Positions 1-6,610 of a DNA stretch of 16,509 nucleotides are shown in pieces. This stretch comes from Verrucomicrobiota bacterium (GTDB lineage Bacteria > Verrucomicrobiota > Verrucomicrobiia > Verrucomicrobiales > Verrucomicrobiaceae). A program made the translations under genes and the position numbers. Where the stretch lies: NCBI GenBank assembly GCA_009885275.1, contig VFKY01000347.1:1-16509 (forward strand). The letters run 5' to 3'. The notes beneath the pieces were generated by a model, which saw only the letters and a program-made list of their open reading frames with translations, did no database searches and was not told the origin of the DNA. Position 1 is the first letter of the stretch. Every line of letters starts with the position of its first letter.

Positions 1-103
1 GGAATTCAGATGGGAGGTGAGTCATGCGAAAGATGCTGGAGTGAAGTGGGTTGGCCTGGTATTTATCCGTGTCAATTAGTGTGATTTGTGGTTCTAAAAT
101 CAT
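1..103 (-). CDS. Possible 5' end of a gene cut off by the window edge
   Basis: On the minus strand an ATG at 103-101 opens a frame of 34 codons without a stop up to base 1. Its first 13 residues (MILEPQITLIDTD) closely match the start of the neighbouring GxxExxY protein (MISEPRISQIDTD), because both starts lie inside the two copies of a 39-bp direct repeat. After the repeat the two proteins diverge completely. The ATG overlaps the TGA of the GxxExxY gene (ATGA), the same junction that joins lutA to that gene. I do not recognise the visible residues. LutB would be the expected next gene after lutA, but nothing here identifies it. The frame may be only a by-product of the repeat. Confidence 0.25.
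   Translation of the reverse strand, partial: MILEPQITLIDTDKYQANPLHSSIFRMTHLPSEF
65..103. repeat. 39-bp direct repeat, copy 1 (downstream end of the GxxExxY gene)
   Basis: It matches 475-513 in the same orientation at 32 of 39 positions, without gaps. The first 12 bases are identical and the mismatches cluster in the middle. It ends on the CAT that reads ATG on the minus strand and overlaps the TGA of the GxxExxY gene. The start-to-start offset between the copies is 410 bp, so together they bracket exactly one gene. Confidence 0.85.
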
Positions 104-513
104 CTGACGACACGCCTCCAACGCAGGTCAACGTGCTTGAAATTAATGAGTAATGCCAGCCTCAAGCGAGTGATGGCGAGATAGCCTAGCATTTGAGCAT
201 TATGTGTATCGTTGAATTCAGTCGCGACCTTAGGATCAACAATGACCATATCATCAACGATAAGATCAGGAATCAGGGTGTCCACAAGTATGCCGTCATA
301 GAAAACATCAAACCGTTGCTGCTGTTCGATTTTGTGTCCGCGTTTCTTCAATTCAATTACCATCGCGTTCTCATAGGCTTTCTCATTCAAACCGGGCTTG
401 AGAGTGTTGAGCACCTTCATGGCAGCGCCAAGGATGACACGCGACAATTCACGATAAATCAGTTTTGCTGAATCATCCGTGTCAATCTGTGATATCCGTG
501 GTTCTGAAATCAT
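100..513 (-). CDS. GxxExxY family protein (PD-(D/E)XK nuclease-like fold)
   Basis: This is a 137-aa protein with the family signature GLNEKAY (GxxExxY) near residues 41-47. A nuclease-core-like strand follows (DLIVDDMVIVDPKVA, about residues 83-97), then the typical tail AQMLGYLAITRLRLALLINF. The length fits the family. Known members usually read VELKA where this protein reads VDPKV, so the expected acidic-x-Lys pair is present as Asp-x-Lys rather than Glu-x-Lys. The family's function is not established; a nuclease role rests on fold similarity only. The start ATG overlaps the lutA stop as ATGA, so translation is probably coupled. The first 13 codons lie in a direct repeat that recurs just past its stop codon, which suggests a cassette inserted behind lutA. 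Family assignment is firm; biochemical activity is unknown. Confidence 0.9.
   Translation of the reverse strand: MISEPRISQIDTDDSAKLIYRELSRVILGAAMKVLNTLKPGLNEKAYENAMVIELKKRGHKIEQQQRFDVFYDGILVDTLIPDLIVDDMVIVDPKVATEFNDTHNAQMLGYLAITRLRLALLINFKHVDLRWRRVVR
475..513. repeat. 39-bp direct repeat, copy 2 (upstream end of the GxxExxY gene)
   Basis: It is the partner of 65-103 (32 of 39 identical). It holds the internal heptamer ATCCGTG twice, at 475-481 and 494-500. On the minus strand it encodes the first 13 residues of the GxxExxY protein and the overlapping stop of lutA. From memory, ATCCGTG-rich repeats of this kind accompany GxxExxY genes in several bacterial genomes; this could not be checked here. 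Confidence 0.85.
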
Positions 514-1229
514 GCGCGGGAGGCGAGTATCTCAGCAAGGTGAATGGTCTTCATGGGTTGATTTTGCCGTGTAGCAAGCCCTTGCATGTGCATCAGGCAA
601 CTCGAATCCGCTGACACGGTGAATTCTGCGCCGGTAGCGCAAGCGGACGCACACTTCACCTCTCCCATCGCCGTGGAGATGGCGGGAAACTTCGCCGCGA
701 AGGTGCCACCAAAACCACAGCAAGTTTCTGCTTCAGACATTTCGATGAGTTCAAGGCCACTCACTTTCGCCAGCAGCTCTCGTGCAGGTTTCTTCAATCC
801 AAGTTCACGCAATCCGTGGCAACCATCGTGATAAGTTACGGTGTGAGGAAAGGTTGCGCCGAGATCGGTGATTCCTAGTTTGTTCACAAGGAAATCGGAG
901 AATTCCCAGCAACGATCTGACAGCGAGCGCGCCTCAGCTTCTTCGGGTTGACCGGCGAACAGTTCCTTATAAAAGACTTTAAGCATCGCACCGCAAGAAC
1001 CGGAAGCGATGACGACCACCTCAGCGGCTTTCAATTGCTTGAGCACAGGGCGTGCGGCTTCGCGTGCGGCATCCCAGTAGCCTGAATTAAAGGGGGGTTG
1101 CCCACAACAGCCTAGCTTTTCAGCGTATTCAACACGGTGCCCCAATTTTTCAAAAATACCCACCATGCAAATGCCCACCTGAGGATACATCAAGTCGACA
1201 AAACAAGGGATAAAAAGAGTGATGGTCAT
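510..1229 (-). CDS. lutA: (Fe-S)-binding oxidoreductase subunit, LutA/YkgE type
   Basis: This 239-aa protein carries two copies of the cysteine-rich CCG module (DUF3400/CCG family): C9 with C41-C42-G, and C137 with C170-C171-G. The second module shows the typical CHGLRELG and CCGFGG signatures. Length and motifs match LutA, the small subunit of the LutABC L-lactate oxidation complex, which is cytoplasmic and bears Fe-S clusters. The same module occurs in glycolate oxidase GlcF and heterodisulfide reductase subunits, so the substrate is inferred rather than shown. LutB and LutC are not visible. The gene directly downstream is instead a GxxExxY protein with an ATGA overlap, so a lutBC pair, if present, lies beyond the left edge. 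The ATG at 1229 has no clear Shine-Dalgarno sequence. Confidence 0.85.
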   Translation of the reverse strand: MTITLFIPCFVDLMYPQVGICMVGIFEKLGHRVEYAEKLGCCGQPPFNSGYWDAAREAARPVLKQLKAAEVVVIASGSCGAMLKVFYKELFAGQPEEAEARSLSDRCWEFSDFLVNKLGITDLGATFPHTVTYHDGCHGLRELGLKKPARELLAKVSGLELIEMSEAETCCGFGGTFAAKFPAISTAMGEVKCASACATGAEFTVSADSSCLMHMQGLATRQNQPMKTIHLAEILASRA

Positions 1230-1518
1230 GCTGTGGCAAGGGTAATTTCAGATTCTCACCCATTCATGCATTCAGACGTCCAGCAACATTTGTTTTCGGA
1301 CAGGTTGGGAAATTGAGGCGCTTCAAATGGTCGGTCATGCTTTGAGTATTGTATAAATAGGTGATCGCTTACCGATGATTATGGGAGTTAGTCATAAGAG
1401 CGTAAGACACAACATGCCCGCCAGCAAGACTACACCACACACCATCGCGCGACTTAAACACACATAGAGCGATACAATTGATGAGTTTGTCTCTAATTCA
1501 CGACAGTAGAATGTCGAG
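1230..1518. other. Intergenic region between the VOC gene and lutA
   Basis: These 289 bp separate two minus-strand genes. I see no conserved gene, RNA or strong hairpin. An AT-rich stretch near 1349-1360 (TATACAAT on the minus strand) could be a -10 element for lutA, but no convincing -35 accompanies it. A 17-codon hydrophobic frame at 1445-1392 (minus) is noted among the findings. Confidence 0.5.
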
Positions 1519-1881
1519 CTACCCGCGTTTCCGCGTCAGCATGATTTCATTGCCTTCGGTATCAACGCACATGGCGAGGTGGGGTGGTTCACCGTTTTCG
1601 GGCTGGGGATCACGAGTGATCTCACCGCCTGCGGCTTTAATTTCAGCGGCACCGATAATGACGTCGGGGACTTGAAAGCTCATGCCAGTCCAGGTGCGAC
1701 CGCCCTCGCCTCCCCCGTGAATGCCGATGATGCTGCCGCAAAGGGCGACTTCGCTGATGACTTCCGAGCGCTTGATGACCTCGGCCCCAAGGACATCCTC
1801 ATAGAATTTCAAGGCACGGTTCATATCCACGGCCCAGATGACATATTTGACACGTTCAACTTTCATTGAGGGATGTAGCAT
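1519..1881 (-). CDS. VOC (glyoxalase/bleomycin resistance/dioxygenase) superfamily protein
   Basis: This 120-aa single-domain protein has the beta-alpha-beta VOC pattern. The N-terminal strand and helix read VIWAVDMNRALKFYEDVLGA, and a C-terminal module ends DTEGNEIMLTRKR, the usual D-P/T-x-GN-x-hhhh closing strand. Proteins of this size act as dimers and cover lyases, dioxygenases and binding proteins, so no substrate can be assigned. The first metal-ligand position, often His or Gln in glyoxalase I, appears to be a hydrophobic/Trp stretch (YVIW), so glyoxalase I activity is doubtful. A second Met five residues in (MKVERV, start 1866) fits the domain edge equally well; neither start has a Shine-Dalgarno sequence. 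It is transcribed toward lutA but separated from it by 289 bp, so it is probably independent. Confidence 0.85.
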   Translation of the reverse strand: MLHPSMKVERVKYVIWAVDMNRALKFYEDVLGAEVIKRSEVISEVALCGSIIGIHGGGEGGRTWTGMSFQVPDVIIGAAEIKAAGGEITRDPQPENGEPPHLAMCVDTEGNEIMLTRKRG

Positions 1882-1980
1882 CGCTATACGAGAAAAGACA
1901 GGAGCAAACCGACATTTTGAATATCCCTTATAACTTCATCTATCACACTTCACCCCTCTTTTCCCCTTGCTGGTGGAACA

Positions 1981-3150
1981 GTGACTGCTAAAAGAATGAC
2001 CATGCATTTCACTAACCGTTTTTTTCTACTCATGGGTGCCATCAGCACCATCCTAATTTCCTTCACCAGTTGTAACAGTGGAGGCGGCGGCGACACCATC
2101 GCGATAGGCGAGTTTGCCTCCCTCACCGGCAAGGAAGCCACCTTTGGAATATCATCCCACGAAGGCACCCTACTCGCTATCGAAGAGATCAATGCCGCAG
2201 GCGGTGTACTCGGAAAAAAGCTTACCCTGAAAACAGAGGACGACCAGACCAAGCCAGGCGAACCCGCTAACGCAGTCAACAAGCTCATCTTCAAGGACGG
2301 TGTCATCGCGATCCTCGGCGAGGTGGCCTCAAGCCGATCACTGGAAGCTGCTCCCATTTGCCAAAAAAACAAGATCCCCATGATCTCTCCGGCCTCTACC
2401 AACCCGACAGTGACCCAGACTGGCGATTATATTTTCCGCGTCTGCTTCACTGATACTTTCCAAGGGGCAGCGCTCGCCAACTTCGCAAGCGGAACACTAA
2501 AAGCTAAAAAAGTCGCCGTGCTCACTGACGTGAAGAGTGATTACAGCAAAGGTCTCGCCAAAAGCTTCAAGGAAAAATTCAGCACCAGCGGTGGCAAAAT
2601 CGGCAGTGAACTCGATTTCAACGGTGGTGACAAAGATTTTAAAGGTCAACTCACTGCCATCAAGAGCGATGCGCCGGACGCCATCTTCATTCCCGGTTAC
2701 TACAACGACGTTGCTCTTATCTGCATTCAAGCCAAGCAGCTCGGCATGAACATACCGATCTTCGGTGGCGACGGCTGGGAAAGTGAAAGCCTCCTCACCA
2801 TCGGCAAGGACGCTGTTGAAGGTCATTATTTCTCAACCCATTGTTCACCCGATCAGGGAACCCCTGAAATGACAAATTTTGTAGCAGCCTATAAAAAACG
2901 CTTCAACGGCAAAACTCCTGATGCGATGGCAGTTCTCGGCTACGATTCCGCCATGGTGTTAATCGATGCCATTAAACGGGCCAAGACCACCGAGTCAACC
3001 GCCCTTCGCGACGCGATCGCGGCCACCAAAGACTTCTCTGGTGCCAGTGGAAAGTTCTCACTCAACGCGGAGCGCGATGCCGTGAAAGCTCTCGTTTTCA
3101 TCCAGATCAAGAATGGCAAGTTCACCTATAACGCCACCGTGAACCCCTGA
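1981..3150 (+). CDS. livK: Branched-chain amino acid ABC transporter, substrate-binding lipoprotein (LivJ/LivK type)
   Basis: This 389-aa periplasmic-binding-protein type 1 (Peripla_BP_6) protein opens with a basic and hydrophobic signal segment ending SFTSC, then NSGGGG. That is a lipobox with the modified Cys near residue 31 and a flexible Gly linker. The mature part begins with the family's IAIGEFASLTG and INAAGGVLGKK motifs and continues with PASTNP. Tethering to a membrane differs from the soluble LivJ/LivK of Escherichia coli. The start is uncertain: GTG 1981 follows a GGTGG at 1972-1976 at short spacing, while ATG 1996 or 2002 would give a more usual signal-peptide length. It heads the Liv gene set; 58 bp separate it from livH. 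The ligand is inferred to be Leu/Ile/Val, but the family also binds amides, urea and aromatic acids. Confidence 0.93.
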   Translation: MTAKRMTMHFTNRFFLLMGAISTILISFTSCNSGGGGDTIAIGEFASLTGKEATFGISSHEGTLLAIEEINAAGGVLGKKLTLKTEDDQTKPGEPANAVNKLIFKDGVIAILGEVASSRSLEAAPICQKNKIPMISPASTNPTVTQTGDYIFRVCFTDTFQGAALANFASGTLKAKKVAVLTDVKSDYSKGLAKSFKEKFSTSGGKIGSELDFNGGDKDFKGQLTAIKSDAPDAIFIPGYYNDVALICIQAKQLGMNIPIFGGDGWESESLLTIGKDAVEGHYFSTHCSPDQGTPEMTNFVAAYKKRFNGKTPDAMAVLGYDSAMVLIDAIKRAKTTESTALRDAIAATKDFSGASGKFSLNAERDAVKALVFIQIKNGKFTYNATVNP

Positions 3151-3208
3151 TACGATAGTATTGATTCGCCACGAAGTCGTCATATCAACCATCACCCATT
3201 AATTTCCA

Positions 3209-4120
3209 TTGGATTGGTTCTTCCAGCAGACAATTAACGGGCTGGGGCTGGGCGCGATTTATGCGCTCATTGCACTGGGCTACACGATGGTCTATGGCGT
3301 GCTACGCTTCATCAACTTCGCCCACAGCGATGTGCTAATGCTTGGGGCATTCACCGCTTTTTACATCTCACCGATGATCGATAAGAATCTCGGTTCGCAG
3401 TCAACACTTGGCTGCATCATGGTGTTTGTAATAGCGGCAGCAATTTGTGCCTGCCTCGGAATTTTGATTGAGCGTCTAGCCTATCGCCCTTTGAGAAATC
3501 GCCCGAAACTTACGGTGTTGATTACTGCCATCGGTGTTTCACTGCTGATTGAATTCACCGGACAAAATGAACATGTATTCGGTGCTGCACCGTTGCCTTT
3601 TCCTCAATTGCTTCCTGAACAGAGTATTCACTTGGGAAATCTTGTCATTTCCAGCAACGACGTGCTTACGGTGGGGGTCACTGTCATTCTGCTCATCGCG
3701 ATGTGGTTGATCGTACAGAAAACGCGTATTGGCACTGCCATGCGCGCCGTTTCATTTAACCAGCAAGCCGCTTCGCTCATGGGCATCCCGGTTGATAAAA
3801 TCATCTCTTTCACCTTCGGACTTGGTTCCGCACTGGCTGCGATTGCTGGAATCCTTTATGCCATGAAAGCACCGGGCATTGATCCCCTCATGGGCGTGCA
3901 GCCCGGACTAAGAGCGTTCGTTGCGGCGGTGCTTGGTGGCATTGGGAATCTTCCAGGTGCGGTGATTGGCGGAGTGCTTCTCGGACTACTTGAGACCTTT
4001 GCCGGAGGCATCCCAGGTCTCTCCAATTACCGTGACGGCATTGCCTTCGCCATTCTCATTCTCATTCTCTTGTTCAAACCTGCCGGGCTTCTTGGCAAAG
4101 CAACCGTGGAAAAAGTATGA
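3209..4120 (+). CDS. livH: Branched-chain amino acid ABC transporter permease LivH
   Basis: This 303-aa inner-membrane permease has about eight hydrophobic segments. The N-terminus (INGLGLGAIYALIALGYTMV) and the loop ending GMRAV-like (TAMRAVSFNQQAASLMGI, near residue 175-192) are hallmark LivH sequences; the latter is the coupling region contacting the ATPases. The start codon is TTG at 3209. An in-frame TAA sits just upstream at 3200-3202 and the next Met falls inside the first membrane segment, so TTG is the only start that keeps the conserved N-terminus. No Shine-Dalgarno is visible. It pairs with LivM, whose ATG overlaps its stop by 4 bp. Confidence 0.95.
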   Translation: MDWFFQQTINGLGLGAIYALIALGYTMVYGVLRFINFAHSDVLMLGAFTAFYISPMIDKNLGSQSTLGCIMVFVIAAAICACLGILIERLAYRPLRNRPKLTVLITAIGVSLLIEFTGQNEHVFGAAPLPFPQLLPEQSIHLGNLVISSNDVLTVGVTVILLIAMWLIVQKTRIGTAMRAVSFNQQAASLMGIPVDKIISFTFGLGSALAAIAGILYAMKAPGIDPLMGVQPGLRAFVAAVLGGIGNLPGAVIGGVLLGLLETFAGGIPGLSNYRDGIAFAILILILLFKPAGLLGKATVEKV

Positions 4121-5055
4121 CGGATCGTGGTGCAAAACGTTGGCTTCTAGCAGGCATCGCACTTGCGATTCTGGCATCTTATTTTTCCGGGCAATTCAAT
4201 CGATATTATCTTGGCATCGCCATCGATTGCGGCATCGCCATCATCCTTGCCGTAAGTTTGAACCTCATCAACGGCCACACCGGACAGTTCAGTCTCGGAC
4301 ATGCTGGGTTCATGGCGGTCGGTGGTTACACGGCAGCAAAAATCACATTGGTTCTAGAGCCATCGATTCCAGACGCTTTTAAACCACTGCTGTTTCTCGG
4401 AGCCTTGATCTTTGGCGGCTTGATCGCTGCGATCATTGGTCTTGCGGTGGGCATCCCCTCTCTTCGACTCAAGGGTGACTATCTGGCTATCGTTACTTTG
4501 GGGTTTGGTGAGATCATCCGTGTCGTTTTACAGAACATGGAATCAGTCGGTGCCGCCAGTGGCTTGAAAGGAATTCCGAAATATACCACCCTCGGCTGGA
4601 CCTTCGGCCTTGCGGCAGTCACGATTTATGTCATCACGGCTCTGGTAAACTCCACATACGGACGTGGATTCATCGCCGTGCATGATGACGAAGTGGCAGC
4701 CAGTTCCATGGGAATCAATCCCGTTCGGTACAAAGTCACCGCCTTTGTCACCGGAGCTTTTTTTGCCGGGATCGCCGGTGGTCTCTATGCGCACCACAAA
4801 CAGTTCCTCTCACCCACGGGGTTCGACTTCCTCAAGTCCATCGACATCGTGGTCATGGTTATTCTCGGAGGCATGGGGCGCACCGTCGGTGTTATTATGG
4901 CGGCCATCCTGCTAACCCTGATGCCAGAAGTGCTTCGACAATTTTCGGATTATCGTATGATCATCTATGCCCTGCTTATTATTGGTCTGATGATCCTTCG
5001 CCCCCAAGGCTTGTTTACTTTCACTAAGAAAAAGAAAGGGGCGGCAGAGATATGA
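4117..5055 (+). CDS. livM: Branched-chain amino acid ABC transporter permease LivM
   Basis: This 312-aa multi-spanning permease is the partner of LivH. The family signature NLINGHTGQFSLGHAGFMAV lies near residues 49-68. LRLKGDYLAIVTLGFGEIIR and the AVHDDEVAASSMGI coupling loop follow, and the end reads LRPQGLF. Length is normal for the family. The ATG overlaps the livH stop (ATGA) and its own stop overlaps the livG start in the same way, which points to coupled translation and matched subunit amounts. The C-terminus is Lys-rich (KKKKG) and cytoplasmic. Confidence 0.96.
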   Translation: MTDRGAKRWLLAGIALAILASYFSGQFNRYYLGIAIDCGIAIILAVSLNLINGHTGQFSLGHAGFMAVGGYTAAKITLVLEPSIPDAFKPLLFLGALIFGGLIAAIIGLAVGIPSLRLKGDYLAIVTLGFGEIIRVVLQNMESVGAASGLKGIPKYTTLGWTFGLAAVTIYVITALVNSTYGRGFIAVHDDEVAASSMGINPVRYKVTAFVTGAFFAGIAGGLYAHHKQFLSPTGFDFLKSIDIVVMVILGGMGRTVGVIMAAILLTLMPEVLRQFSDYRMIIYALLIIGLMILRPQGLFTFTKKKKGAAEI

Positions 5056-5831
5056 ATCAACCGTTGCTTAAGCTTGATCGCACCACGATCCGTTTCGGTG
5101 GTCTTACAGCTGTCTCTGACTTGAACATGGAAGTTCATCCCAACGAACTCATCGGCCTCATCGGACCAAATGGAGCAGGCAAAACCACCGCTTTCAATCT
5201 TATTACAGGAGTCTATCAGCCTACCGAAGGCGAGATTAGCTTGTCAGGTAAATCGACTGCTCAATGCAAGCCTCATCAACTGACAAAATTAGGTATCGCT
5301 CGTACTTTCCAAAACATCCGACTCTTCGGTTCTTTTTCCGTTTTCGACAACGTCCGTGCAGCGACGCAACTGCATAGGCCGCACGGTATAGGAGACGCAC
5401 TCTGGCGCGGCAAAAGTTTCAAGACCGGTGAAAAAGCCGTAGAGAAAGAGGTTCTGGAACTGCTCGATATTTTCGATCTAGGGAAGGTGCGCGATGAGGA
5501 AGCCAAGAGCCTTCCTTATGGCGATCAGCGGCGCCTTGAAATCGTCCGAGCTCTTGCCACAAAGCCAAAATTGCTATTACTCGATGAGCCAGCAGCAGGC
5601 ATGAACCCGACGGAGAAAGAGGAACTGATGCATCTTATCAAGTTCATCAAAGATAAATTTAATATCGCCATCATGTTGGTGGAGCACGACATGAAAGTTG
5701 TCATGGGTATCTGCCAACGTATTTATGTGCTGGAATACGGCATCAAAATTGCCGAAGGCACGCCCACTGAAATCCAGAAGAATCCCAAGGTGATCGCCGC
5801 CTACCTCGGCACTGAAGTGGCTGATGACTAA
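5052..5831 (+). CDS. livG: Branched-chain amino acid ABC transporter ATP-binding protein LivG
   Basis: This 259-aa cytoplasmic ATPase has Walker A GPNGAGKTT (residues 38-46), a Q-loop in ARTFQNIRLF, and an ABC signature LPYGDQRRLEI near residue 154, where the family consensus is LSYGxQR. Walker B LLLLDEPAAG is near 174, with the switch His in LVEHDM near 211. The longer segment between Q-loop and signature is typical of LivG as opposed to LivF. It overlaps livM by 4 bp and is preceded by a purine-rich AAAGGGG about 12 bases before the ATG, one of the few plausible ribosome sites in the window. It should dimerise with LivF under LivHM. Confidence 0.96.
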   Translation: MNQPLLKLDRTTIRFGGLTAVSDLNMEVHPNELIGLIGPNGAGKTTAFNLITGVYQPTEGEISLSGKSTAQCKPHQLTKLGIARTFQNIRLFGSFSVFDNVRAATQLHRPHGIGDALWRGKSFKTGEKAVEKEVLELLDIFDLGKVRDEEAKSLPYGDQRRLEIVRALATKPKLLLLDEPAAGMNPTEKEELMHLIKFIKDKFNIAIMLVEHDMKVVMGICQRIYVLEYGIKIAEGTPTEIQKNPKVIAAYLGTEVADD

Positions 5832-5890
5832 CTCCCCAGAACCGATAAAGCTTTCGCCTTCCTTACAACTTTCCGCGCTTAACTCACGCC

Positions 5891-6598
5891 ATGCTTGAAA
5901 TCAACCAACTTGAAGTCTGTTATGGCTCCATCAGAGCCCTGCACGGTGTCACGTTGAAGGTGCCGGAAAAATCCATCGTCACCCTGATCGGTGCGAATGG
6001 TGCCGGCAAGTCCACCACCCTGCGTGCCGTCTCCGGATTGATCAAATCGAAGTCCGGCACCGTGAATTACAATGGACAGGACATCACCAACAAACCCGCA
6101 CACGAAATTGTGGGACTGGCACTCTGTCACGTGCCTGAAGGACGCATGATATTTGCCAATCTCACGGTGGAGGAAAACCTGCGCATGGGGGCTTATCTGC
6201 GTAATGATAAGCTGGGTATTGCCGCGGACATCGAGTATGCTTTCACGGTCTTTCCCCGATTGAAGGAACGCTTTCATCAACTCTCCGGCACCCTTTCCGG
6301 TGGCGAGCAACAGATGCTGGCCATTGCCCGTGCGCTCATGAGTAAACCGCGATGCCTTATGCTCGATGAACCATCACTCGGTATCGCCCCTATTCTTGTT
6401 CGCGCCATCTTTGATCAAATCGTCACCATCAATAAAGAGCGTGGCATTACCATTCTACTCGTCGAGCAAAATGCCAATCTCGCCCTCGCCATTTCCGATT
6501 ACGGTTATGTCCTGGAGACTGGTAAAGTTATCCTCGAAGACACAGCAGAAGCTTTAAGGAAAGATCCGCAAGTGCGTGAAGCATACCTTGGGGAATAA
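5891..6598 (+). CDS. livF: Branched-chain amino acid ABC transporter ATP-binding protein LivF
   Basis: This 235-aa ATPase has Walker A GANGAGKST (34-42), the LivF-specific VPEGRMIFANLTVEENL stretch, the ABC signature LSGGEQQML (135-143), Walker B LMLDEPSLGIAP (156-167), and switch-region LVEQN. All nucleotide-binding residues are intact. It follows livG after 59 bp, without overlap, and is the last gene of the transporter set. Its stop lies only 12 bp from the stop of the convergent FtsK/SpoIIIE gene, leaving no room for a separate terminator. The ATG lacks a Shine-Dalgarno sequence. Confidence 0.96.
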   Translation: MLEINQLEVCYGSIRALHGVTLKVPEKSIVTLIGANGAGKSTTLRAVSGLIKSKSGTVNYNGQDITNKPAHEIVGLALCHVPEGRMIFANLTVEENLRMGAYLRNDKLGIAADIEYAFTVFPRLKERFHQLSGTLSGGEQQMLAIARALMSKPRCLMLDEPSLGIAPILVRAIFDQIVTINKERGITILLVEQNANLALAISDYGYVLETGKVILEDTAEALRKDPQVREAYLGE

Positions 6599-6610
6599 CT
6601 CACGATACCT

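Noticed and set aside
193..471. Plus-strand 92-codon frame opposite the GxxExxY gene
   Set aside because: It is fully antisense to a recognised family member and has no motif of its own.
65..513. CRISPR or tandem repeat array
   Set aside because: Only two copies exist, 410 bp apart, with a coding gene between them.
3151..3208. Hairpin or attenuator between the binding-protein gene and livH
   Set aside because: Only a four-base ACGA/TCGT pairing is visible, too weak to support a structure.
3966..4382. 138-codon frame overlapping livH and livM
   Set aside because: It is a different frame over two certain membrane permease genes, with a Ser/Arg/His-rich composition typical of a shadow frame.
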